A stretch of DNA of 64,000 nt from Clitoria ternatea (lineage: Eukaryota; Streptophyta; Magnoliopsida; Fabales; Fabaceae): NCBI GenBank assembly GCA_037962975.1, contig CM075669.1:187248501-187312500 (forward strand), in the 5' to 3' direction. The notes below the pieces were generated by a model. The model was given only the letters and a program-made list of their open reading frames with translations. It was not told the DNA's origin and searched no databases. How positions within the stretch are numbered: the stretch's first letter is position 1; every line of letters begins with the position of its first letter. Position numbers and translations under genes: made by a program. Shown here piece after piece: positions 19,659-31,048 of this stretch.

Positions 19659-22444
19659 TGACAGGGCCCGCAAACGCACGAGTTTTGTGGCGTAATATAA
19701 AAGATTATCATTCTCCACAGGGACTGTGTTCAAAGTACCAGCATATTGAAATTTAATTATCCACACAATTGGTTTTTAATGTTTTTGTAAAATAAAGCAC
19801 AAAATTAAATTGTACAGAATATGAATAAATACAAAAATAAAATTTACTTGACACTTAAAAATCAGAGTTGAGAATATCTTAGGATTTCAGGGGATCAAGA
19901 CTCTATTTTATGTTAATGAATTTTAACTTTTCATAAATAAGAATCGAATTAAGTTTTCCAAGGCGAATTTTCCAAAAGCTAATTAATATGTTCCTCTCGG
20001 AATCCTATTAATGTACCTAACCTATGGAAAGCGCTGCTTAATCCTCAGAAAGGCCCATTATCGTTTTATGAAAATCCCTTTTATTTCCTCAAAAGAATTT
20101 TGATTACTTTCACGGTTTTACCGAGGTCACAAAAAGCATCTCAAAAATCTTAGGTTTAGTTCAAAGCTTTCCCGTAAAAATAAATCTCTCGATTCTATTT
20201 ATTACCTAAACTTACTAATATACCCGCAAGTATACAGTTTTATCATTTAGATTCTTGTTAGGAATCACTAAAAGCATTGAGCATAATTGAACTAAATGGA
20301 GAACAGAAATTTATTTAATTCCAAGTCAAAATAATATTAACAATAAAATATTATCATACCCCCTTTCATCCCAAGATAATTAATTTAGTTACTCTTGAAA
20401 TAATTCAAATTCATATAAATGATGGAAAAATAAAACATACAAGTCATGGTAAAAATAAAGACTTACGGGTTTCTCCAAAAGCTCAGAATAATTTTACCAC
20501 TGTATTTCCTTGTTGCAATAATTTCTCCACTAATTACAAATTGGAATTCTCACTTTTATAGCCCTCACCACTCTTACAAAATAAAAGAAAGAAAAGAAAA
20601 TAAAATAAAGGAGAAGAAAAACGAACAGAGAAAGAAAAAGGGAAAAAGAAGAAAACTAAAGAGAAAAAGAGAGAAAGGAACGAAGAAAAAGGATGGGAAG
20701 GGATGCCTTTGGCTGATGGGTTGCTGCTGCTTTTATAGGCAAAGGAATGGAGGAATCCAGCTAAGAAACGCGTTGCAATTTGCAAGTGGGAGAAAACTTT
20801 CGGTGCATGTGACTTCCAGCTGTGCCAACTTGTTTCCAATTTACGTATTTTAATATTTCCAATAATTCGGTGCTTGGATTTAGTGATGATTGGTGCAGGT
20901 GGAGAAATTCCGAGTGGAAAAGGTGCTATTTTTCCACAAAACCGAGTGAAAGCTTGCTGTTTGGTGTTGGTTGCTGGGTGGTGTGGAGTTGGTACTGGAT
21001 GGTGTTGAGTTAGTGAGGAGTTGGACGGTTTGTTAAGCTGGACGGTGTGGTGCTAAGCTGGATGGTTGGATGGTTGAGTTGCTAGACGTTGTTCAAAGGG
21101 GACGGTGTTAATGGATGGAGCCGGTGTTCAAAGGAGATGGGACGGTGTTACTGAGGAGAATTGGTCGGTTTTGAGTTGGAGTTGATCCGATGTTATGGTG
21201 ATCCGGTGTTGTGGTGATCCGGTGTTTGGAGTTGATCCGGTGTTAGCTGTGAAGAATTGGAAGGAGTCGGTATGGTTTGAGGGTTGATCCGGTATTGAGT
21301 TGGTGTGAGTGGATGTGAAGAGAGCTGACCAAAACAACTCTGATTGAAACATTCAATCGGAACCGATTAGAAAATGATTCACTCGGCACTGATTGAAGAT
21401 TGACTCGGAACCGATTGAAGATGATTCATTCGGGACTGATTAAAGACTTACTCAGGATCAAAATTTATTCAATCGGCACCCAAACTGTTTCACTCGGCTG
21501 TCTCTGAATTTGAATCACTCGGAGAACCTTTGCTCGAATTTGCTTTGAAATAATTCAGTCGACCTTCATTCCTTGAAATGATACACTCGGAAATGCCTTC
21601 TTGCTTTTCACTCGGAATGGCCTTCAGTCGTCAATCAACCCAGTCGGTTGTCTTCACTCGGGAATCGGATATACCTGTCACTCAGAAATTTGAACTTGAA
21701 AGACTCTGGAATCTGGCAGATAGGAGTTCTTCCCATGTCTGAGCCTTGTTTTGCTCAGAAATGCAACTCTCTGCCCCAACTCACTCAGTAGTCTTCCTTG
21801 GAGACATGTCACTCGGGCTTAGTGTGAAACTGTGAGAGTTTGCCTGAAAGTGATTCACTCCCGGTCGGACTTTTGTCCTCTTCTCCGAATGACACCACTC
21901 GAAGATCTCCTTTTTCAACAGGTGCTCTTTCAGTGGCTTCTTCTGCTCGGATAACAGTTTTGACCACTCGGGAGTTTTTCACTCGGATTAGTTGCAATCA
22001 GAAAGCTTCCACTCGGATTCACTTCAATCAGCAATCTTTTCACTCGGACAATAGCTTTGGGCAGCATATATTCAAGGGCAGTCCCTTTTTTCACTCGGAT
22101 TGGTTGTAGTAGGGAACTTTCCACTCGGATTTTGCTCCAACAGTGAAGTATTCCACTCGGCAAAGCTCTATTCTGAGTCATTCCACTCGGATTTGGTCAT
22201 TTTGAGTCAGATTTCAGTGTAAAAAGGAGAATTCTTTCTACTTGGGCTTGTTCTTCTTGATTTTTTTATCATTTTATGGTCTTTTTTCTCTTGTTATTGA
22301 CCCTAATTTCTGCAAAATAACATACCCAAGTAGAATAGAGTGGAAAGAAAGCAAAAATCACAATAAATAAAGGAAATACAGTGTATAATGATTAAAATCC
22401 TAAGCAAACTAGATCTATTTTATTGTGTTATAAAGCACTTATCA
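19659..22444 (-). mobile_element. solo LTR F inside E reverse transcriptase
   Basis: 2,786 bp with minus-strand ends TGATAAGTGC and GGGCCCTGTCA, flanked by perfect ATTAC (19,654-19,658 and 22,445-22,449). The minus orientation is inferred from the end block, where CCCTGTGGAGAATGATAA resembles Athila/Tat LTR ends. In that orientation it has a CCGAGTG array (22,200-21,350), a CACCGTCC-like array (21,330-20,980) and a possible TATA box (CTATAAAA, 20,738-20,731). The start resembles E's LTR (TGATAAATGC), but the body repeats resemble B1 and G. Confidence 0.88.
20980..22200 (-). repeat. GGACGGTG and CACTCGG arrays of F
   Basis: On the plus strand GGACGGTGTT, GGTGATCCGGTGTT and similar words repeat from 20,980 to 21,330, then CACTCGGAA/ACTCGG words from 21,350 to 22,200 at irregular 20-50 bp spacing. 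Open frames here (such as 21,840-22,109) are repeat-derived. Confidence 0.8.
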
Positions 22445-22998
22445 ATTACATAACCCAAAAGGCATTTTTCTGTATGCAAATACCCCAAAGGGACATGTGA
22501 ATGTTGTTTTTTCTTGATCTTCTAGTGCAACAGCTATTTGGTTGTATCCTGAGTATCCATCCAAAAAGCAATAATAGGCTTGTCTTGCGAGCCTTTCCAA
22601 TATTTGGTCCATGAAGGGTAGAGGAAAATGGTATTTCCTGGTTGCTGTGTTTAGCTTCTTGTAGTCAATGCATATTCTCCATCCTGTGACTGTTCTTATG
22701 GGGATTAATTCATTTTTGTCATTTTGTATGACAGTTACTCCTCCCTTCTTTGGAATAACCTGCACAGGACTAACCCAAGAACTATCAGAGATTGGATAAA
22801 TTATACTAGCTTCTAGCAACTTAATTACCTTCCCTTTGACAACTTCCTTCATGGTTGGATTCAAGCGTCTCTGCGGCTGAGCGGCTGGTTTGAATTCTTG
22901 TTCCATGTAAATGTGGTGCATGCAATAGGCTGGACTTATGCCTTTCAAGTCTTCTAGTTTCCAACCGATTGCCATTGAGTTTTCCTTCAACACTTGAA

Positions 22999-24020
22999 TC
23001 AATTATTTTTCCTTAGATTCTGACAAGTGCCCATTAATAATAACAGGTTTTTGCCTTCATCGTCAAGAAAAACATATTTCAAGTGTGAAGGCAAAACTTT
23101 TAGCTCCACTTTTGATGCTGTGACTTTTCTTGCTTTCTTTGGTAGCTCTTCATAATGATTTTCTTCCTGAGTGTTACACTTTTTATCTTCCAAGTCCTTC
23201 TCATCCATGTCAGCATCCTCTATCACTTTGCCATTTGGTTCAGCTTTTGCCATTAACTCCTTCAGTGAATCTTTGTTGAGCCATTCATTGGATTTTCTCT
23301 GATAGCTATTTCTTCAATGTCAATTTGGAAGCACTGGTGCTTCTCCGCTGGGTACTTTATTGCATCAAACACATTGAAGTTCACTTCCTCATCTTGCACT
23401 CTTACCTTGAGTTTCCCATCATCCACATCAATAATTACCTTTGCTGTTTTCATAAAGGGTCTGCCCAAAATGAGAGGCACCTTTGTATCTTCTTTGATAT
23501 CCATGATGACAAAATCTATAGGGAACACGAACTTATCAACTCGTACCAGCACGTCCTCCGCTATGCCATATGGAAACTTCATAGATCGATCAGCAAGTTG
23601 AAGAGTCATTCGTGTTGGTTTCACCTCAAGATCTCTGATTCTTTTTACCATTGAGAGAGGCATTAAGTTAATGCTAGCTCCCAAGTCTAAGAGTGCCTTT
23701 CCTACGGGTAAAGTACCAATAGTTATTGGAATTGTGAAACTCCCTGGGTCTTTTGTTTTCTGAGACAATGCTTTTTGAATAATAACACTACATCCTACTG
23801 CGAGCTCTACTGTCTCTTCAGAGAATCTTTTCTTCTTTGTTAATAGCTCTTTCATGAACTTTGCGTATGTTGGCATTTGATCCATAGCTTCCACAAAAGG
23901 TATGTTTATCTGCAACCTTTTGAAAATGTCCATGAATCTTGTAAACTGCCTCTCCTTGTCTATCTTCGAAGGATTCTTTGGATACGGTAAACTTTTCAGC
24001 TGCGGTGCTGGGTCGTCCAC
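22999..24020 (-). pseudogene. protease of E and linker to RT
   Basis: A long open minus-strand frame (24,020-23,262, 252 codons) holds the retropepsin-like domain: FTIPITIGTLPVGKALLDLGA (catalytic Asp in DLGA), then LQLADRSMKFPYGIAEDVLV, DFVIMDIKEDTKVPLILGRPF and DEEVNFNVFDAI. The order and spacing match J. It is followed by a Lys/Glu-rich linker (23,253-22,999), which leads into RT after stops and a shift near 23,000. The protease matures Gag-Pol. Its frame is the best preserved in E, so on sequence alone I cannot say this domain is inactive. Confidence 0.85.
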
Positions 24021-24096
24021 CTTTTTTTCCTTCTTTTATTTCTCTCTTTTTATTTTTTTCAACTACATCCTCCTCTATATGTACATCCTTCTTTTT

Positions 24097-25345
24097 TTAT
24101 TTTTTCTTCTGAACTTCCTCCCTTGATTCTTTTTCACAACCTTTTTCTTCCATCTTTTCACCTTTCGTCTCTTCTTGTCCAGTGACTTTTCCGCTTCTTG
24201 TGATCATTACTTTGCATTTCTCCTTTGGGTTTGGGTGGGTATTAGCCCCTAATTGTGAATTATGATGTTCTGCAATTTGACGAGCCAATTGCCCCACTTG
24301 GGTCTCAAGATTTCTAATTGAGGCATCTGTATTTTTTTGGTTGGTTATTAAAACTTGCATAAAGTTTTCTAGAGTGTCCTCTAGTTTGGATGTTCTTTCC
24401 ATCAAAGAAGAACCTTGTTGGTAAGGTTGTTGTCTGTTGGAAGTGCTTGCCTCCTGCTTCCATCCATTATTCTGATTACTTCTCCATCCCTATGAAAAAT
24501 TGTTAGAGTAAGCATTGTTATGAAATTACCCTGCTTACCTTGGTTATTCATGTAGAGTATGGATTGGTCAGATTGCTCTCCTTGGCAATGTCCATTCTGA
24601 TGTTCTCCTCCATAAAAATCACATTTCAATTGTGATTGCTGATTGATTGTAGAGGTTTGCACTACATGTAACTGTTGTAGGAGTTTTGCCATTTGTTGTG
24701 TTAAAGCTTCAATTTGTTAAGTCAAAATTTTATTTTGAGCTAAAATGGCATCTGTTGTATTTAGTTCTAATACTCCCTTCTTTTGGACTTGCGTTCTATC
24801 GTGCTGGGCTTGGTAATCTGTGGATGATAATGCTTTAATGATTCTTATTGCTTGTTCTGCATCACTGTCATCATGGTGCCTCCAGCTGCTGCGTCCAATA
24901 TCATTTTGGTATCAGCTTTGAGTCTACTGTAGAAGATATTAAGTTGTGCAATATCTTCAAGTCCATGGTTTGGGCATTTTCTTAGGAGAGATTTGAAACG
25001 TTCCCATGCCTCACAAAAAGGTTCATCTTGGCTTTGTTTAAATGTTGTAGTATCTGACTTGGCCTTGATGAATCTGGATGGAGGAAAGAATCTGTGTAGG
25101 AATTTTTCTTCCACTGTGTCCCAACTATTCAAACTTTGATTTGGGTGTGACTGGAGCCATTCTTTAGCTTTACCTGCTAGAGAAAAAGGAAATAGTCTTA
25201 GATATGCAGCTTCAATTATTTCCTGTTCAAAACCCATAGTTCCAACTAATTCATAGAATGTGGCCAAGTGAGTATATGGATCTTCACTTGTCATTCCATG
25301 GAATTGGTGGGAACTAATTAAACTAAGAAAAGCAGGTTTCAAGCT
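24097..25345 (-). pseudogene. gag of E, N-terminus deleted
   Basis: The capsid-type Retrotrans_gag block is clear at 25,340-24,990: HLATFYELVGTMGF, LRLFPFSLAGKAKEWLQS, FLHRFFPPSRF and AWERFKSLLRKCPNHGLEDI. Downstream (24,692-24,402) is a nucleocapsid motif CDFYGGEHQNGHC, in which the second Cys of C-x2-C-x3-H-x4-C has become Tyr. Then come a short helix (ETQVGQLARQIAE) and a Lys/Glu-rich tail. The first dozen codons of the open frame (25,372-25,346) are LTR sequence fused by deletion, so the true gag start is gone. Stops occur near 24,840 and 24,700. Confidence 0.8.
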
Positions 25346-25486
25346 TTTCCTGCAATTCTTAAAGGATTTCAAGCTGATTTCTATTTATGTTCATAAATTC
25401 TTTGTTTTTTTCATCCATTCAATTGATTTTCTTGCAACGATGCTTCAAATAATCATATGAATATATGGCTTGATTAGCATTTATCA
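25346..25486 (-). mobile_element. 141-bp stub of E 5' LTR
   Basis: Minus-strand start TGATAAATGC matches 13,448-13,290 of the 3' LTR until AGCTTTTCCTG, then jumps into mid-gag. About 1.5 kb of LTR plus PBS and early gag were removed, which is illegitimate recombination rather than LTR-LTR exchange. Confidence 0.8.
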
Positions 25487-26940
25487 ATAACAATGATGCA
25501 ATCAACATCTTTTAGAGCTTCATGAACATTCTTTGGTTCTAATTCTAAGATAAAAGCGGTTGATGACTGATTGTGAAGGCTAGATCTAGTTCTAACTCTA
25601 GCTAGCTGATCTCCAATTATGAGGTTTGAAGGATGATAGGCTTTGAATTTCCAATCCTTTGGCCTTTCTGGTTTGGAGAGCAGATCTTGCTTAGATTTTT
25701 TAGGGTTTGCTACTCCTTGGTTGCTCAAATTCTTGTTGAGTTCCTACATCATCAAAATCTAGATCTGCCAATTTCTTGTCAGTCTTTTGAAGATCATCAA
25801 GTCTTACATGCATAGATTCTTCTATGGTTTGACTTCGAGTGCTAAACACTCTGTAAATATTCCTTTGTCACGTTTTTAATCAATTTCCAATATAATCTTT
25901 AGTGTTTAAAATATAACAGGTACATCCAAAAGGATAAAAGTATGAGATGTTTGGTTTTCTACCTTTCCAAAATTCATAAGGAATCTTATTCAGTATTGAT
26001 CTGATAAAAATCCTGTTTTGTATATAACAAGAGGTACTCAGCTTTTGCCTAAAAATATTTAGGAAGATTATTTTCACAAAGCATAGTTCTTGCCATCTCC
26101 TACAAGGATCTATTTTTCCTTTCCACAATACTATTTTGTTGTGGTGGTGTTGGTGAAGAAAAACTATGAGCTATCCCATACTCATTGTAGAACGTTTCAA
26201 AAATTTCATTTTCAAATTCTCTATCATGATCACTTATTATTGTACCAATATGGTAGTCTTTCTTATTTTGAATTTTCTTGTAAAAATTTTAAATACTTTT
26301 ATAGACTCATCCTTGTGGGCTAGGAAGTATACCCATGTCAATCTTGTGTAGTCATCAATAATGATGAATCCATACTTCTTTCTGCTAGACTTTGTACTTG
26401 AGAAGGACCGAATAGATCTAAATGCAATAATTGTAAAGGTCTGGTTGTGAAAAAACATTCTTAACAAGATCCTTTCAGTGAAGTTTTGAGATAAGTTTTA
26501 AATTTACATGCCTAAGCTTTTTGTGCTAGATCCATCTTTCTTCAGAGTTTGAAAACAAACATTTTACATTTTGATCATTCAGTTCATTCAAGCCAACCTT
26601 ATAAAGGTTGTTATGTCTGTTTGCGTTAAAAAGTATGGTTCCATCACGATTGATAATAGTACACTTACCCTTGTCAAAAGAGACTTTGTACCCACTATCA
26701 TAAAATTGACTGATGCTTAGTAAGTTATGTCTCATACCTTCAACAAGAAATACATTTTCAATGACAGGTGAGGGAAGTTTACCCACTTAACCAGACCCAA
26801 TGATCCTTCCAGTATGGTTTCCTCTAAAGGTGACAGATCGACCTTTAAACTGATCCAGGTCTAGGAACATAGACCTTCTTCCTGTCATGTAATGCGAGCA
26901 TCCATTGTCCAGATACCATTGCAGAGTTTATGGTTTTGTC
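25487..26940 (-). pseudogene. protease and integrase of copia A
   Basis: Right to left: a protease site with WYLDNGCS (about 26,925; DSGC in the intact H copy, so Ser is now Asn). Next is a pre-integrase block (GKLPSPVIENVFLVEG, LLSISQFYDSG, NRHNNLYKV). The integrase has YGFIIIDDYTRLTWVYF, an SDHDREFENE-like second catalytic region and VERKNRSL. The part before RT ends at EPKNVHEALKDVDCI (25,500), interrupted by E. Stops and shifts are frequent (26,790, 26,520, 26,230, 25,880). Order protease-integrase-RT is diagnostic of Ty1/copia. Confidence 0.82.
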
Positions 26941-27019
26941 TTTAAGCATATCTACAAAAGGAATAATTAGTGACTTTGGTACCCATATTCTTTTGGGTCC
27001 TACATTATTATTAACTCTT

Positions 27020-28752
27020 TCATTTCTTCTTTTTTTTTTCCTACATTTGTTTATTAAATGGCCATGTTTCTTATAGTAATTACATTTAACAAACTTTTGC
27101 TTTTAAGGAATGAATATAGGAGTTGAAGGATGCTAAAATATTCTTGGTTTGAAATTATCTTTCTTCTCTACATATCCCAGACCTAGACCATTTCTATTTC
27201 CTTGAGATGTTCCTTGAGCATCCAAGTTTTTAGTACTGTTTACAAACTTGCCTAAGTCTGAGGTAAGAGAGTTGACTTGTTTTTCCAACTTGATGATTTC
27301 TTTACCCTGAGAGTTGCAGCAAGTCTTAGATTTTTCCAAATTTGTTTTCAAAGTGATGTTTTCTTTTCTAAGTTTGCTCAACTCTTCAAGATGCATCTTT
27401 TCATTCTTTTCCATTTCTTTCAAAGTATTTTTATCAAAGTTTTCTTATTTCATTTTAGAAATTTGATTTTCAAAATGAGTAATTATGTCAACATGCTTCA
27501 GTTTCAATTTTTTGAAGTTTTCAATAGTTTAGAAAAATTGTTGAATAATAAATCATAATTTTTATTTAGTTCTGAATAACTTACTTCCTTAGTGTCTGAA
27601 TCACTGGAGCTGGCTTCGAAGTCTGATTCCTTATTTGTCATAAGACAGAGTTGAGCTGATTCTGTTTCCTCATTAGACTCTTCCGAACTGGATGATTCTT
27701 CATCGTCCAATGTTATCAGACCTTTTTGTTTCTTACGAAACCTTATCCTTTCTTTTTTGTCTTTTTTATCTTTATTTAGAAGAGGACATGTTGCTTTTAT
27801 GTGACTGAGTTTCCTGCAATTGAAACATTCTAGAGTAGATTTGTCAGTTTTAAACTTGAATTGATTTTTTTACCTTTGTAGTCTTTTTTTGAAACTTTTA
27901 TGATCTAAACTTTTTCTTTTCAGCAATCTATGGAATCTTTTGGTTACAAAAGCCAGTTCTTCATCAGTATCACGATTTGATTCATTAGAGTCTGGTTCAG
28001 AACTTAAAGATTCCTCAACTTTCAGAGCCTTGCCTTTTCTTTGATTCATCAGACTTTAGGGCAATACTTTTGGAAGAGGAAGGTTTGCTGGTTTCCTTCT
28101 GTTTCAGCTTCAACTTATGTACCTTGAGAACTTCAAGCAACTCATCTAAGAGGAAGGTACTTAGGTCCTTAGCTTCCTCCAAAACAGAGCATTTTGCATC
28201 GAATCTTTCTGGTAGGCATCCAAAAAGCTTGGTGTTTATATCTTTAACAGAGGGAATGGTTCCAAGACTCTTAAGCTCATCCAGGAGAGTTTGGAATCTT
28301 CCAAACATTCAGTCTACTGACTCATGTTCCTCTATCTTGAAGGTATTATACTGTTTGATCAGTAGTATTTTCTTGGATCTCTTAACATTTAATATGACTT
28401 CGTAGTTGTGTTGAAGTGTATCCCAGACTTCTTTAACTATTTTATAGCTGAAAACCTTATTGTACTCAAATTTATTGAGAGCACAAGTAAGTAGAAATCT
28501 GGCTTTGGCATTGATCTCCATCCTTCTAATCTCTATAGTTGACCATTCATCTTCTGATTTAGGTTGACCTTCATTGTCAACAGAAGGGTCATAGTCACCA
28601 TTAGTAATGACTACCCATAGACTATAATGAGTGGATTTTATGAACATTTCCATTCTATTCTTCCAGTATGGGTAGTCTTCTCCAAAGAAAGGTGGAGGCC
28701 TATTGCTAGAAGATCCTTATGCAATTAATTGATTACTCTGAGATGATGCCAT
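27020..28752 (-). pseudogene. gag of copia A
   Basis: Start ATG at 28,752 gives MASSQSN and then a stop after 11 codons. Beyond it are FFGEDYPYWKNRMEMF, EVWDTLQHNYE and MFGRFQTLLDELKSLG (capsid-like UBN2/Retrotran_gag type), a zinc knuckle CFNCRKLSHIKATC (about 27,825-27,785, intact) and a Ser/Glu-rich acidic stretch (27,710). A coiled coil follows (27,423-27,133: LEELSKLRKENITLK), then a second knuckle with Cys to Tyr (CNYYKKHGHLINKC, about 27,080). The long gag with coiled coil is typical of SIRE/Maximus. Several stops and shifts make it a pseudogene. Confidence 0.8.
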
Positions 28753-28799
28753 AGATTTTGATCATTTTTACTCGAGGGAGTGATCATCCCAAAGGGCAA

Positions 28800-28813
28800 G
28801 CTTTAATACCAAT
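28800..28813 (-). other. primer binding site of A (initiator Met tRNA type)
   Basis: Minus strand ATTGGTATTAAAGC, two changes from TGGTATCAGAGC, the sequence complementary to the 3' end of initiator methionine tRNA used by copia elements. It sits directly inside the LTR end. Confidence 0.75.
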
Positions 28814-30664
28814 TGATGTTTAAGAGTCAGACTTAGAAGGGGGTTGAATAAGTCATAGTCTCTTTTCATAGAAAGTTATGAACCAAATAACATAAGTAAT
28901 CAAGTAAATAGAGAGATAGAAGAAATCAACACAAAGAGTTTATACTAGTTCACTTCCAACACAAGCTATGTCTAGTCCCTTCTAACTTAAAGGATTTCCA
29001 TTATTGTAAAATCTCATTCACAACAATAGCACCTAACCTGTGCCATAATTATTCTTGACTCCAGCCACTTTTAGCTTAACCCAAGTATTCTTTCAACAAG
29101 CCACTCCTGGCTCAACCCAAGTATTTTTCGAAAGCCTCTTTAGGACAACAGTATTTTCTACACAAACTAGTTCTGGTAACTCACCAGACTTTTACAAGGT
29201 GTTTGAATAAATGAAAAGTATTTTACAAAACTTAGTGTATAAAAGATAAACAATTAAAGTTGTATGTTATGTTTTGACACAAGACCAAGGTCTGCTAGAC
29301 ATAGAAAGAAAGAAAAACAATGAGGGTCTTTGTCTTTACAAGGAACGATGAGCAATAGAATTAAAAATTGAAAGAGATTAGATAAGAGCTCGAAAAAAAT
29401 TCTCTATGTATGTCTATGTATTTTTTATGTTCAATCTTCCTTGGTACATTAGAAGCTGGAGGATATGACCATTACTGCTTCTTGAAAGGCGATATAGTCG
29501 TTGGAAATCCTTTAAAGGTATTTTGCCTTAAGCTTCTTATTACCAGACCTTGAGGATGGAATGGACTTAAGGGGGCTGGTACAAAGACTTCTTCAGCTTT
29601 TTCATGAAAAGGTTTCTCATGCATTCCCAAGCACAACACCATTCATAAACTAATTCTCTATTGAGCGTCAAGTAGGATGTCAGAGCTTTCTGAAATGTTC
29701 TGTCGCAATCTCTAAACTTGATCAGAATACGCAGAGGTAGGTACACTGATAGTTGTTGCTCATTTTGATCTTGTTCCTTGTGTTCTTTGATGATAAGCAC
29801 ACAAATATGATAAGAGAATGAATCCCAATACATCACTTAAATAGAATTTAGGAACGTTGAGAATGGTTCTTCGATTAGAATGCTTCTATCAGACTTTTGA
29901 TAGTCTACCAAACTTTTAGAGTGTTGATACTCCCCTTTTGTTTTCATAGCCTAATACTCCTATCTTGAAAATACTTAGGTGCACAAATACGTTATAAATA
30001 GTACAAACTTTACTTTCAAGCAAAAATACTTAATGAGCGATATTAACAAATTTAGGGATATAAAGTTTGGGGTCTAGTCCAATAAGACTTAAAATTCTTT
30101 TCCATCCAGACTTTTTCTCAAGAATCTCCCTCTATTTATTGATAACAAATATCAAGTCTTTTTTGTAAACTAAGTCTGTAATATAGGGAGTTAATAAAGT
30201 ATTTATGTAACAAGTGTTAGATCAAAATTTAGTAATTTATAGAGACAGATAGAAATAAGATGATTCTTCATTAACCAAAATGATAATGCATATCATTTCA
30301 TTAAATCAAAACCAATAATGCATTCTTCATACAAGGCATTACTTCACACAAAAGACTTCTAAATCTTCTCCCCTTTTTAGAATCAATAAAAGAAAGGACA
30401 TCATTGAGACTGAAAAGTAAATCATGAGTAGCAAATGAACTAAAAAGAGGTGAAGTAGTAGAAGAGACAATAGTGAAAAATTGATTTTGAAAAATAAAAA
30501 GAAAGGGTGCATCAAAAGTAATTAAGGAAGGCCAATATTGAAAAATAGGATTGTAGGAAGAGGAAGTATAACAATAAAAGGGTTCTTCTTGAAGTGTCCA
30601 AAGATAATGGCACCAAATAGCATCAACATGAGCTTCAGTCGGTTTAGGAGCAGTCCAAAGACTC
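28814..30664 (-). mobile_element. 5' LTR of A with extra 3'-end sequence, cut at 30,664
   Basis: Colinear with 9,750-11,530 (about 90% by eye), including the GGGGGAG-type tracts (about 29,936 and 30,130) and the tail of the 3' accessory ORF (30,540-30,664). A 5' LTR alone should not contain pre-LTR coding sequence. Either the LTR is very long and includes the ORF tail, or this is the 3' end of a second, tandem copy sharing this LTR. Homology stops abruptly at 30,664. Confidence 0.6.
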
Positions 30665-31048
30665 GTTACCTCTACTCTACATCAGGTATTCATTTATCGA
30701 ATTTACTTTTTTATATTGATTTAGGGGTTAGGGTTTGTAGATAAAATTCATTATCATGCAATTAATGCTAAATTATAGTGGTTCATTACTTTAGTTGGTT
30801 GCATATGCCTGTTTGATAAAATGCCTAGCCGGTGAAATTTATCTATTGTTTTAACAACTATTAATTTGGTATAAGATTACATTTCTCAACCATTGCTAAT
30901 ACTATCTCACTGATCTGTGGCTTGTGTATTTACTCTGATAGCTATATTGATTAAATAGTATGGGGGTTTCTCAGCCCATTATCATCATACATGGTTCTTT
31001 ACAAGTGTTGTTAAACATGTGCATTTTCTTGTGTGTTAATTTGTTGTT
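30665..31048. other. unassigned segment between A and J
   Basis: 384 bp of AT-rich sequence without coding or repeat similarity that I can see. It is the left flank of J; its continuation after J is 38,458-38,517 and then, after K, 43,217 onward. Its origin is unknown. It could be an older transposon body or unique host DNA. Confidence 0.5.

Larger units (their letters stand above)
19099..23002 (-). pseudogene. reverse transcriptase of E, split by solo LTR F
   Basis: The N-terminal part (23,002-22,450) carries SSWVSPVQVIPKKGG, TGWRICIDYKKLN, FLDGYSGYNQI and ending MPFGLCN. The C-terminal part (19,653-19,099) resumes with APATFQRC, then VFMDDFFVF (the YxDD-type catalytic site), FLGHAGFYKRFI and CDASDYAVGA. 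The break is exactly at the F insertion, and ATTAC is present on both sides. Apart from F this section has few lesions, so F may have entered while E was comparatively young. Reverse transcription is the family function. Confidence 0.88.
11830..25486 (-). mobile_element. Ty3/gypsy Tat/Athila-like element E, carrying F
   Basis: Minus-strand element inserted in copia A with perfect duplication ATAAC (11,825-11,829 and 25,487-25,491). Right to left: a 141-bp LTR stub, gag, protease, RT (split by F), RNase H, integrase, the GGGAGGCAACCC motif, a CGCTTAAGCG array, a 3' accessory ORF, a GAGGACAAGC...TTGGGAG tract and the 3' LTR. The outer dinucleotide at 11,830 is TA instead of TG. A deletion removed most of the 5' LTR, the PBS and the gag start. 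It lost a catalytic integrase residue and has many stops, so it cannot move. Confidence 0.88.
9750..30664 (-). mobile_element. Ty1/copia SIRE/Maximus-like element A, split by E
   Basis: Minus-strand copia element. Right to left: LTR (30,664-28,814, outer part cut), PBS (28,813-28,800), gag, protease, integrase (to 25,487), then element E (25,486-11,830), a short RT start (11,824-11,713), a 3' accessory ORF fragment and the 3' LTR (ending 9,750). Most of RT and all of RNase H are missing. That loss is separate from the E insertion, because RT sequence resumes beside E and then jumps to the 3' ORF. The LTR copies are about 90% alike by eye, so A is older than J. Every ORF is broken. Confidence 0.8.

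Noticed and set aside
20446..20853. 135-codon Lys/Arg/Glu-rich ORF in F
   Set aside because: Purine-rich low-complexity DNA inside a solo LTR; no domain, and the opposite strand is equally open.
21809..22181. Overlapping ORFs in F that look charged and Ser-rich
   Set aside because: Derived from CACTCGGA repeats, open on both strands, without conserved domains.
30665..31048. Possible left end of the CACTA element next to the break in A's LTR
   Set aside because: No CACTA-type terminus or TTTACACCGG subterminal repeats are present here, so the break cannot be tied to the terminus at 46,151.
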